Shown piece by piece: positions 1 to 6,677 of a stretch of DNA of 17,064 bases (positions within the stretch are counted from its first letter, which is position 1; each line of letters begins with the position of its first letter). The notes under the pieces are model-generated. The model was not told where the DNA came from. It saw nothing but the letters and a program-made list of their open reading frames with translations, and did not search any database. Location of the stretch: assembly GCA_012965065.1 (NCBI GenBank), contig DTSX01000117.1, forward strand, positions 3,269 to 20,332, given 5' to 3'. The translations under genes and the position numbers were made by a program. The stretch is from Gammaproteobacteria bacterium (GTDB lineage Bacteria > Pseudomonadota > Gammaproteobacteria > Steroidobacterales > UBA11654).

Positions 1-333
1 AATTGGAAGGTTACAATGCTCATTGAATACCCTGAGCCTGAACAGAGGCAAAAAGCATTGTCTTTGTTGGTTGGCATTGAAAACCTGGTTTGGGTGAAGA
101 TTGGTGATTCAGACAAAGTTTTTGCTACAGCGGATGAGGATTTGGATAGAAGTACATCCGACAAGACATCCTCAGTTCACTTTTTGCGATTTGAGTTAAC
201 CTCAGCGCAAGCTAAAAATCTTGATAAATCAGTTCCTATTACTATTGGGATTGATCACAATAACTACCAACATCAGACAGACATTTGCAAAACTACCAAA
301 GCATCAATAATAGAGGACCTTGATCAAATCTAG
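1..333 (+). CDS. DUF3501 family protein, C-terminal part (5' end outside window)
   Basis: The reading frame is open from the first base (N-W-K-V-T before the first in-window Met at 16) and ends with TAG at 331-333, so 110 residues are visible and the gene starts upstream of the window. From memory of the family, DUF3501 proteins are about 190-200 residues, and this matches their C-terminal half: TMLIEYP at the start, then GIENLVWVKIG, DEDLDR, and the family's most recognisable block KTSSVHFLRFEL around visible residues 55-66, followed by a GIDH motif. The Met at codon 6 is therefore an internal residue and not the true start. The biochemical function is unknown; in proteobacteria such genes often lie beside Fe-S oxidoreductase or rubrerythrin-like genes, which cannot be checked here. 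It ends 23 nt before parE and could be co-transcribed with it. Confidence 0.85.
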   Translation, partial: NWKVTMLIEYPEPEQRQKALSLLVGIENLVWVKIGDSDKVFATADEDLDRSTSDKTSSVHFLRFELTSAQAKNLDKSVPITIGIDHNNYQHQTDICKTTKASIIEDLDQI

Positions 334-356
334 TTTCTCTAGAATAATTAAAAATC

Positions 357-2243
357 ATGACAAAAGATTACACCGCTTCAGATATTGAAGTATTAAGTGG
401 GCTAGAACCTGTTCAAAAAAGACCCAGTATGTTTACCAACACGGAATGTCCCAATCACCTAGCTTACGAAGTCATTGATAACAGTGTTGATGAAGCAATC
501 GCTGGGCATTGCAAAAAAATTTCCGTTGTTCTGCACAAAGACGGTTCTCTTGAGGTTGCTGATGATGGCAGAGGCATGCCCGTTGACGATCACCCAGAAG
601 AAAAAATTCCTGCAGTTGAACTGATTTTGTCAAGATTGCATGCAGGTGCAAAATTTTCCAATAAGAGTTACCGGTTTTCCGGTGGTCTTCACGGTGTTGG
701 GGTCTCCGTAGTAAATGCACTTTCAAAAAACCTTGAAGTTTGGATAAAACGCGAGGGACATGAATACAACCTTAGTTTTCAAAATGGAGAGAAAACATCA
801 GAACTGGAAATTGTTGGGGGTGTAGGTAAGACCAATACAGGAACTACCATAAGGTTCTGGGCCAATGGAAAGTATTTTGATTCTGACCGGATTAATGTAA
901 AGGATTTGAAACATAATTTGAGAGCCAAGGCGGTCCTGTGCCCCGGACTTAATATTAAATTCTTTGTTGAAGAAACCGAGGAAAAATTTACATGGCTATA
1001 TCAAGGCGGAGTAAATGAGTATTTATCTGAAGAATTAAAAGGGCTTGATTGTATACCTTCTAAGCCTTTCTATGGCAGCAGCAGATCCAAAAATGAAGAG
1101 GTAGAATGGAGCTTGACTTGGCCTGAAGAGGAGTCCGAGGGAATACAGGAATCCTATGTTAATTTAATTCCTACCAGGCAAGGTGGAACTCATGTTTCAG
1201 GGTTTAGAAGTGGGTTGGTAGAGGCAATCAAAGATTTTTCCGAGTACAGAAACCTGCTACCAAGGGGTATTAAATTATCGCCTGAAGATGTTTGGTTTGG
1301 AATCAGCTTTATTCTCTCCGTCCGTCTAGAAGAACCACAATTCACAGGACAAACAAAAGAGAAATTGAGATCTAGAAGTGCCACTGCCTATGTGGCCGGT
1401 GTCATTAAAGATGCCTTTACTTTGTGGTTAAATCGACACCCCGAAGCTGGAGACCAAATCACTTTACGGGCAATTCAAAATGCTCAGAAAAGAATCAAGA
1501 AGTATAAAAAAATCAAACGAAAAAAACTAACTGGTGGACCGACTTTGCCAGGAAAATTGGCTGATTGCACAAGCGACGAGCCAGATTTATGTGAGCTTTT
1601 TCTTGTTGAAGGTGACTCGGCAGGCGGCTCTGCTAAGCAGGCTCGTGATAGAAAACATCAAGCAATTTTACCGCTTCGAGGGAAGATACTTAACAGCTGG
1701 GAAGTTGATGAATCTAAATTATTGTCCTCACAGGAAATCAGTAATATTGCTTTGGCAATGGGAGTTTATCCAGGTTCAGATGATCTGGAGAATCTCCGTT
1801 ATAATAAAATCTGTATTCTTGCTGATGCTGATTCAGACGGTCAGCATATTGCTACTTTAATCTGTGCCTTGTTTGTCAAACATTTTCCAGAATTGGTTCG
1901 CAGTGGTCATATTTACGTTGCCATGCCTCCTTTGTATAGAATTGATGTTGGCAAACAGGTTTTTTATGCTTTGGATGACACAGAACGAGAAGCACAGTTG
2001 AAAAAAATTAAAAAGCAAAAAATAAATGGAAAACTTACCGTTACCAGGTTTAAAGGTTTGGGTGAAATGAGTCCAGCTCAATTGCGTGAAACAACCATGA
2101 AACCTGAAACCAGAAGACTGGTACAATTAACCATTACGGCTGAAGATGGCACCATCGAGATGCTGGATATGTTGATGGCAAAAAAACGGTATCCAGATCG
2201 CCGTAAATGGCTCGAAGAGAAAGGCAACCTGGCAGAAGTATAG
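357..2243 (+). CDS. parE: DNA topoisomerase IV subunit B (ParE)
   Basis: ATPase subunit of topoisomerase IV, the type IIA enzyme that unlinks replicated chromosomes in the cytoplasm. At 628 residues it matches ParE (E. coli about 630) and not the longer gammaproteobacterial GyrB (about 800). The GHKL ATPase domain shows E38 and N42 in EVIDNSVDEA, D70 in DDGRGMP (70-75) and the glycine-rich lid GLHGVGVSVVN (110-120). The transducer carries QFTGQTKEKL (328-337). The TOPRIM domain has EGDSAGG (418-424), PLRGKILN (439-446) and DADSDG (490-495), which supply the metal-binding acids. The C-terminal block FKGLGEMSPAQL (565-576) is also typical. The ATG at 357 has no strong Shine-Dalgarno site. The stop is followed after one base by parC, indicating translational coupling and equal subunit supply. 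GyrB is the only serious alternative and the length argues against it. Confidence 0.97.
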   Translation: MTKDYTASDIEVLSGLEPVQKRPSMFTNTECPNHLAYEVIDNSVDEAIAGHCKKISVVLHKDGSLEVADDGRGMPVDDHPEEKIPAVELILSRLHAGAKFSNKSYRFSGGLHGVGVSVVNALSKNLEVWIKREGHEYNLSFQNGEKTSELEIVGGVGKTNTGTTIRFWANGKYFDSDRINVKDLKHNLRAKAVLCPGLNIKFFVEETEEKFTWLYQGGVNEYLSEELKGLDCIPSKPFYGSSRSKNEEVEWSLTWPEEESEGIQESYVNLIPTRQGGTHVSGFRSGLVEAIKDFSEYRNLLPRGIKLSPEDVWFGISFILSVRLEEPQFTGQTKEKLRSRSATAYVAGVIKDAFTLWLNRHPEAGDQITLRAIQNAQKRIKKYKKIKRKKLTGGPTLPGKLADCTSDEPDLCELFLVEGDSAGGSAKQARDRKHQAILPLRGKILNSWEVDESKLLSSQEISNIALAMGVYPGSDDLENLRYNKICILADADSDGQHIATLICALFVKHFPELVRSGHIYVAMPPLYRIDVGKQVFYALDDTEREAQLKKIKKQKINGKLTVTRFKGLGEMSPAQLRETTMKPETRRLVQLTITAEDGTIEMLDMLMAKKRYPDRRKWLEEKGNLAEV

Positions 2244-2244
2244 A

Positions 2245-4533
2245 ATGGGTGATCAAAAGGAATTGGATTTTACCACTGGATCCAATGGCACTGCGATAGA
2301 TATTCAACCGCTAAAGGAATTTGCGGAGAAAGCGTATTTGGATTATTCCATGTACGTCATACTAGATCGAGCATTGCCGTTCGTTGGTGACGGTTTAAAA
2401 CCAGTGCAAAGAAGAATCATCTACGCGATGTCGGAATTGGGTTTATCGGTGAAATCCAAACCAAAAAAATCTGCAAGGACTGTGGGCGATGTTTTGGGGA
2501 AATACCATCCACATGGAGACACTGCTTGTTATGAGGCAATGGTTAGCATGGCTCAAGATTTTTCTTACCGTTATCCACTGATCATTGGCCAAGGAAACTG
2601 GGGATCTTACGATGACCCAAAATCATTTGCTGCCATGCGATATACGGAAGCTAAACTTAGCGCTTACACCAAGCTCCTTTTGTTAGAATTGGGCCAAGGT
2701 ACAGTGGATTGGAAGCTTAATTTCGATGGAACCTTGAACGAACCAGTCTATCTCCCAGCAAGATTACCCAATCTTATACTCAATGGAGTGACAGGAATTG
2801 CTGTTGGCATGTCAACTGATATTCCTCCGCATAACATCCGAGAAATGGCGACGCTTCTGAACAAGTTAATCGTCAACCCTGAGTTGTCTATTGGCCAACT
2901 ATTAAGAAGTAACAAATTCCAGGGACCTGATTTTCCTTCTGGCGGGGAGATCATTACCCCTATTAGTGAAATTAAAAATATTTACAAAAAAGGTATAGGA
3001 ACGATCAAAATTAGGGCTCGTTATCGAAAAGAAAAGGGCGTCATTGTCATCGATGAACTACCCTATCAAATTTCCGGGAACAAGATCATTGAGCAGATTG
3101 CTCTGCAAATGAAAGACAAGAAACTGCCACTTGTAACCGACATCAATGATGAGTCGGATCATAAAACACCAATTAGGGTTGTGATTACACCCAAATCATC
3201 AAGAGTTGATACCAGTGAATTGATGAGTCATTTATTTGCCACCACAGATCTTGAAAAAACCATTCGAGTTAACATGAATGCAATTGGACTGGACGGTAAA
3301 CCCAAGATTTATGATTTAAAAACCCTATTGCTGGAATGGCTTAAGTTCAGGTTCCTAACGGTCAAAAAAAGACTCGAGTTTCGATTAGATGAAGTTGAGT
3401 CCCGGCTTCATATCCTAGAAGGATTGATGATCATTTATTTAAATCTTGATGAAGTTATCCGTATCGTTCGAGAGCAGGAAAAACCTAAAGAAAAATTAAT
3501 CAAAAAATTCAAACTAACCGACTTGCAAGCAGAATCCATATTAAACCTTAGGCTGAGAAATTTAGCTAAACTCGAAGAACAAAAGATTCAACTTGAGAAA
3601 GACGATCTGGAATCTGAGCAAAAAAGCCTGGCTAAACTTCTCGAAAGCAAGAAAGAAATAAATCAGCTTATTCAAAAAGAAATTTTGGAGGATGCAAAAG
3701 AATTTGGTGATGATCGGAGAACAAAGTTTAACGAGGAGGCAGAGACTTCACAAGCACTCCACGAAACTCAACTGGCATCCAGCGATCCGGTTACTATAGT
3801 TTTGTCACAGAGTGGTTGGGTTAGATCTGCCAAAGGGTCAATTGATGAGCCGGAAAAGCTAAACTATAAAACTGGCGATGCTTACCTAACCTCGGTTGGC
3901 GGAAGGAGCAATCAATTTACTGTATTCATTGACAGCACAGGACGAGTTTACAGCATCGTTACAAACACGCTTCCATCGGCACGAAGTCAGGGTGAACCTT
4001 TATCGAGTCGACTTAACCCGCCGGACGGTGCTACCTTCGCCGGAATTATGTCAGGAACAGCCAAAACTCACTGGTTGCTGGCAACAAGTAATGGCTATGG
4101 ATTTTTTGCCAAAGTCAGTGATTTGTACACAAAAAACAGGAAAGGAAAATCATGTTTAAGAGTTACAGGCGATGCCAGTGTTTTAATTCCAGCCGATACC
4201 AGACAAACAGATTATCCTAAGGGAACTTTGATTGCTGCTGCAAATTCTGCCGGTAAACTGTTGATTTTCTCATCCGATCAAATCGTCCAGATGACCAAAG
4301 GGAAAGGCCTCAAAATTATTGGCATACCACCCAAAAAATTTAAAGCAGGCAAAGAAAGATTGGTCTCTGTTGTTGTTTTAAATTCCAAGGATTCTTTGCG
4401 TGTCTACAGTGGTAAAAAACCGAAAATAATTAGACCCGAAGATTTTCATCATTTCCTGAGTGATAGAGGCAAAAGAGGACGTTCTGTTCCACCGTTTAAA
4501 AAAATAGATTCTTTGGCAATAGAGCCTAAATAA
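2245..4533 (+). CDS. parC: DNA topoisomerase IV subunit A (ParC)
   Basis: DNA cleavage and religation subunit that pairs with ParE as a heterotetramer. The protein is 762 residues (E. coli ParC about 752). The winged-helix cleavage core shows KPVQRRIIYAM (52-62), KYHPHGDTACYE (86-97) and the catalytic tyrosine Y133 preceded by R132 in AAMRYTEAKLS. IAVGMSTDIPPHN (185-197) and ELPYQ (271-275) follow, then the coiled-coil gate region with LTDLQAESILNLRLRNL (424-440). The rest, from about 510, looks like the beta-pinwheel domain that binds DNA; I see no canonical GyrA box, which fits ParC rather than GyrA. T93 occupies the position of E. coli ParC S80 and E97 that of E84. The start is one base after the parE stop. 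Its own RBS is not evident, so it probably relies on coupling. Confidence 0.97.
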   Translation: MGDQKELDFTTGSNGTAIDIQPLKEFAEKAYLDYSMYVILDRALPFVGDGLKPVQRRIIYAMSELGLSVKSKPKKSARTVGDVLGKYHPHGDTACYEAMVSMAQDFSYRYPLIIGQGNWGSYDDPKSFAAMRYTEAKLSAYTKLLLLELGQGTVDWKLNFDGTLNEPVYLPARLPNLILNGVTGIAVGMSTDIPPHNIREMATLLNKLIVNPELSIGQLLRSNKFQGPDFPSGGEIITPISEIKNIYKKGIGTIKIRARYRKEKGVIVIDELPYQISGNKIIEQIALQMKDKKLPLVTDINDESDHKTPIRVVITPKSSRVDTSELMSHLFATTDLEKTIRVNMNAIGLDGKPKIYDLKTLLLEWLKFRFLTVKKRLEFRLDEVESRLHILEGLMIIYLNLDEVIRIVREQEKPKEKLIKKFKLTDLQAESILNLRLRNLAKLEEQKIQLEKDDLESEQKSLAKLLESKKEINQLIQKEILEDAKEFGDDRRTKFNEEAETSQALHETQLASSDPVTIVLSQSGWVRSAKGSIDEPEKLNYKTGDAYLTSVGGRSNQFTVFIDSTGRVYSIVTNTLPSARSQGEPLSSRLNPPDGATFAGIMSGTAKTHWLLATSNGYGFFAKVSDLYTKNRKGKSCLRVTGDASVLIPADTRQTDYPKGTLIAAANSAGKLLIFSSDQIVQMTKGKGLKIIGIPPKKFKAGKERLVSVVVLNSKDSLRVYSGKKPKIIRPEDFHHFLSDRGKRGRSVPPFKKIDSLAIEPK

Positions 4534-4545
4534 ATTTCAGACATC

Positions 4546-4550
4546 AGGAG
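4546..4550 (+). promoter_or_regulatory. Shine-Dalgarno site for efp
   Basis: AGGAG lies 8 nt before the efp ATG at 4559. It is one of the clearer ribosome binding sites in the window, which fits high expression of EF-P and gives it initiation independent of parC even if the two share a transcript. Confidence 0.7.
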
Positions 4551-4558
4551 TTTTTGTA

Positions 4559-5128
4559 ATGTCAACATACAAGAGCGGTGACTTTAAGCCCGGCTTAAAG
4601 ATATTAATTGATGGTCAACCGTACACAATTCTAGAATCTGAATTCAACAAGCCTGGTAAGGGGCAAGCATTCAATAAATTAAAGGTTAAGAATCTGAGAA
4701 ACGGTAAAGTATTGGAAAAAACGGTAAAAATTGGAGGTAGTCTTGAGCAGGCAGACGTAATCCTTCGGAACATGCAATACCTCTACACTGACGGCAATCT
4801 ATGGCATTTTATGGACATGAAATCCTACGAGCAACTCGCGACCACTGTGGAGGCAATTCAGAGTTCACAAGAGTGGTTCAAGGAGGAGGCCATTTGCACA
4901 GTCACGTTATGGAATAACGAAGTTATTTTGGTGGAACCGCCTAATTTTATTGAAGTTAAGGTTGTGAAAACCGATCCAGGCTTACGCGGAGATACGGCTC
5001 AAGGAGGCTTTAAACCTGCTCAAATTGAGACCGGTGCAAAAGTAAGGGTTCCTTTGTTTATTAATCAGGGCGAATGCATAAAAGTTGATACCAGAACTGG
5101 TGAATACGTTTCTAGAGTAAAAGGATAG
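4559..5128 (+). CDS. efp: Elongation factor P
   Basis: EF-P binds the ribosome between the P and E sites and relieves stalling at polyproline stretches. The 189-residue length is the family standard (E. coli 188). The N-terminal KOW-like domain carries the loop KPGKGQAF (31-38) with K34, the residue that EpmA/EpmB beta-lysylate in gammaproteobacteria, so this copy should be of the lysyl-modified type (inference; epmA and epmB are not in the window). The two OB domains show YLYTDGNLWHFM, the EF-P signature TDPGLRGDTAQGG and the C-terminal KVDTRTGEYVSRVK. YeiP is excluded by the modification loop and C-terminus. The gene follows parC by 25 nt and has its own AGGAG site, so it is probably at the end of the parE-parC-efp transcript or has a separate promoter that I could not pick out. 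Confidence 0.97.
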   Translation: MSTYKSGDFKPGLKILIDGQPYTILESEFNKPGKGQAFNKLKVKNLRNGKVLEKTVKIGGSLEQADVILRNMQYLYTDGNLWHFMDMKSYEQLATTVEAIQSSQEWFKEEAICTVTLWNNEVILVEPPNFIEVKVVKTDPGLRGDTAQGGFKPAQIETGAKVRVPLFINQGECIKVDTRTGEYVSRVKG

Positions 5129-5134
5129 GATTAG

Positions 5135-5224
5135 ATGCGATTAAAAATAATTTATTATTTAATCGTGTCATTGTTATTAATTGCAATCCTTTTAGGAATT
5201 AAGAACATTCTGTTACCTTTTTAA
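5135..5224 (+). CDS. Candidate 29-residue single-span membrane peptide
   Basis: A short frame begins with ATG 6 nt after the efp stop and ends at TAA 5222-5224. The translation starts MRLKIIYYLIVSLLL, continues with a hydrophobic run to about residue 21, and ends in K-N and LLPF. Two basic residues near the N-terminus and an uninterrupted hydrophobic core of about 17 residues predict one membrane span with the N-terminus inside. AGGA at 5127-5130 lies 4 nt before the ATG, a weak and short-spaced ribosome binding site. Against it: the local DNA is very AT-rich, which makes hydrophobic peptides by chance, and an imperfect palindrome (5138-5165) overlaps the frame. I do not recognise a homologue and assign no function. 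Confidence 0.3.
   Translation: MRLKIIYYLIVSLLLIAILLGIKNILLPF
5138..5165. repeat. AT-rich imperfect inverted repeat after efp
   Basis: CGATTAAA (5138-5145) is complementary to TTTAATCG (5158-5165), with a few further AT pairs inside, so the RNA could form an 8-bp stem plus a weak extension. It starts 9 nt after the efp stop. There is no strict U-run directly after it and the stem is AT-rich, so it is not a textbook intrinsic terminator; it might stabilise or end the efp transcript. Confidence 0.3.
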
Positions 5225-5236
5225 ATTTTTGCATTT

Positions 5237-5362
5237 TTATTGGTCACCTTTCGTATGACTGTCCTTATCCTTTGTTGAAGGTGAACCTCGTTTGCTGAAA
5301 TACCTAAAGGATTTTATTAGTAGCACCACAACTAAGACCAATACTATGATCATGCCTTCCAT
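5237..5362 (-). CDS. Candidate 41-residue single-span membrane protein downstream of the MAPEG gene
   Basis: On the minus strand an ATG at 5362 opens 41 codons closed by TAA at 5239-5237. The product starts MEGMIIVLVLVVVLLIKSF: an acidic N-terminus, a hydrophobic segment of about 13 residues (4-16), then K17, R20, K24, R25 and a polar tail rich in K, D, S and T ending in KGDQ. By the positive-inside rule the tail should face the cytoplasm. GGGGGA (5374-5369) stands 6 nt before the ATG, a good purine-rich ribosome binding site compared with most starts here. The frame begins 30 nt after the MAPEG stop on the same strand, so it is probably the third gene of the psd cluster. I recognise no named family; architecture alone resembles small stress-type membrane peptides, which is not evidence of function. 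Confidence 0.55.
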   Translation of the reverse strand: MEGMIIVLVLVVVLLIKSFRYFSKRGSPSTKDKDSHTKGDQ

Positions 5363-5392
5363 TTGATATCCCCCGGGTTAGTCTTCTTTATT

Positions 5393-5758
5393 CTAAACAA
5401 AAGAAACTGCCATCATAATTAAACAAACTAAAGAGCCAAACCATAAAAGTGTTCTTAAATAAATAATCCCTGCAGCATAAGAGATTAAATATAGAGCTCT
5501 AAAAATGAGCCAATACATAGCCAGTGAAGTGTTATCCACCTCTACAATTATGGAAAGAAGACACAAGGCTAAAAAAACAGGGAAGCTTTCCTTAAAATTT
5601 GTTGATGCTCTCCTTACTCTCCGAGACATCGCAGACTCTTCCACTGCCCCATCTCTGTTAGAAAGCAAATATTCCACATTCTTGGCATTTAAGATCATTG
5701 GCAATAACCAAATATGTAAAAGTGCCAGCAATAGTGATAAAAGTATTAAGGTTTGCAT
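5393..5758 (-). CDS. MAPEG family membrane protein
   Basis: A 121-residue integral membrane protein of the MAPEG superfamily (membrane-associated eicosanoid and glutathione metabolism proteins). Four hydrophobic segments are visible at about 2-23, 58-74, 78-98 and 104-120. The loop after span 1 carries the basic, asparagine-containing block RRVRRASTNFKESFPVF (46-62), which matches the family pattern R..(A/N)..N..E.(L/F)P. The block RALYLISYAAGIIYLRTLLW (87-106) matches the family's third and fourth spans. I prefer the start at 5758 because GGAG (5768-5765) is 6 nt before it; a longer frame from 5770 adds only MELI and has GAGG too far away. Bacterial members are mostly uncharacterised, and glutathione transferase activity should not be assumed. 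It follows psd by 25-37 nt on the same strand and is likely co-transcribed with it. Confidence 0.85.
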   Translation of the reverse strand: MQTLILLSLLLALLHIWLLPMILNAKNVEYLLSNRDGAVEESAMSRRVRRASTNFKESFPVFLALCLLSIIVEVDNTSLAMYWLIFRALYLISYAAGIIYLRTLLWFGSLVCLIMMAVSFV

Positions 5759-5764
5759 AATTAA

Positions 5765-5768
5765 CTCC
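5765..5768 (-). promoter_or_regulatory. Ribosome binding site that decides the MAPEG gene start
   Basis: GGAG at 5768-5765 is spaced 6 nt from the ATG at 5758-5756. The alternative ATG at 5770-5768 has its nearest GAGG about 12 nt away and overlaps this GGAG, so the downstream start is favoured. Confidence 0.5.
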
Positions 5769-5795
5769 ATTGGTGAATTTAACCTCTATTCTAAC

Positions 5796-6605
5796 CTAGA
5801 CCAAACCACTAGGGATGGGTACCTCAGCAATAATTTCTCCCATTTTTAGATTGCCATCCACCTCAATATTATTAGACCATTGTAACTGAGAGGTCTCAGG
5901 AAAGAGCAGTAAAACGGTTGAGCCTAAATTAAAACGGCCCATTTCTTCTCCTCTGGAAATCGCTATCGGTTGCTCGCTTTCACCCAGCCCAGATTGCCAA
6001 GAAGGGGAAATGGAAGATACGTTTAAAGCAGCAACTAAAATTAAAATGAAAGGTGAGATTGGACCCTCGAAAACGTTCATTAAACGCTGGTTTTTGATGT
6101 ATAAATTGGGTATTTTTGTAACCGAATTTTGATTTACAGAAAATATTTTTCCTGGAATGAGTTCGCTATTTTTTAATGTTCCATCCAGGGGCATATGGAC
6201 TCTGTGATAATTGTTGGGAGCCAAATAAATGGTGGCAAAATACCCATTCAGATACTCCAAAGCTAATTCCTGATTTTCATGAACCAAATGTTTTAAGGAG
6301 TAATTTAAGTTTTTGAGTTGAATCATCGTGTCGCCGTCAATTCTGCCATATGCGAATACAACCCCATCAACAGGAGAGACCACTGCATTTATTGGGCCTT
6401 CAGTGGGTCGGAGCTCAGGTTTTATTTCCCTTGTAAAAAAATCGTTAAAAGTTAAATAATCGTCCTTGTTCTCTCTTCGATATTCACCCAAATCTATTTT
6501 GTGCCAATGGATAAACCACCCAATTAAAGTGTTTTTTATCATCCGAATTCTGACTCTGGATAGTTTGTAAACGCACCAGGATAAAATTCTCGAAGGTGTA
6601 ATCAT
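5796..6605 (-). CDS. psd: Phosphatidylserine decarboxylase proenzyme
   Basis: Makes phosphatidylethanolamine from phosphatidylserine at the inner membrane. The 269-residue proenzyme carries the self-cleavage motif LGST at 227-230 (in EMGRFNLGST): cleavage between G228 and S229 creates the pyruvoyl group on S229. The other members of the Asp-His-Ser triad are D80 in SPVDG and the histidines of YHRVHMP (H134 and H137, matching E. coli H144 and H147). FNDFFTRE (53-60) is the N-terminal family signature. It is shorter than E. coli Psd (about 322) mainly at the N-terminus and inside, but all catalytic parts are present. The start at 6605 is fixed by an upstream in-frame stop at 6614-6612; no Shine-Dalgarno site precedes it. 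It is divergent from prmB and leads the cluster with the MAPEG gene and the 41-residue frame. Confidence 0.95.
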   Translation of the reverse strand: MITPSRILSWCVYKLSRVRIRMIKNTLIGWFIHWHKIDLGEYRRENKDDYLTFNDFFTREIKPELRPTEGPINAVVSPVDGVVFAYGRIDGDTMIQLKNLNYSLKHLVHENQELALEYLNGYFATIYLAPNNYHRVHMPLDGTLKNSELIPGKIFSVNQNSVTKIPNLYIKNQRLMNVFEGPISPFILILVAALNVSSISPSWQSGLGESEQPIAISRGEEMGRFNLGSTVLLLFPETSQLQWSNNIEVDGNLKMGEIIAEVPIPSGLV

Positions 6606-6610
6606 TTGGA

Positions 6611-6616
6611 TTTATA
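6611..6616 (-). promoter_or_regulatory. Possible psd -10 element very close to the start codon
   Basis: TATAAA on the minus strand ends 5 nt before the psd ATG. If used, transcription would begin at or next to the start codon, giving a leaderless mRNA, which would fit the lack of a Shine-Dalgarno site. No convincing -35 hexamer is found 16-18 nt upstream, so this remains weak. Confidence 0.25.
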
Positions 6617-6652
6617 CAAAAAATTTTTTTTCACGGTTGCCTTGTTCTTGTG

Positions 6653-6661
6653 TGATCTAAT
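6653..6661 (+). promoter_or_regulatory. Predicted extended -10 promoter for prmB
   Basis: TGATCTAAT fits the extended -10 pattern TGnTATAAT with one mismatch in the hexamer (TCTAAT). It ends 16 nt before the prmB ATG, so the leader would be about 10 nt. I see no good -35 at standard spacing; extended -10 promoters can function without one. It would drive prmB, aroC and possibly asd. Confidence 0.4.
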
Positions 6662-6677
6662 GTAACATCGAAGAATC

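Noticed and set aside
1534..1860. Plus-strand 108-codon frame inside parE
   Set aside because: Out-of-frame shadow of the ParE TOPRIM region; the parE frame is continuous and carries the motifs.
5505..5849. Plus-strand 114-codon frame
   Set aside because: Antisense to the MAPEG gene and the end of psd, both with clear family motifs; no independent ribosome binding site or family match.
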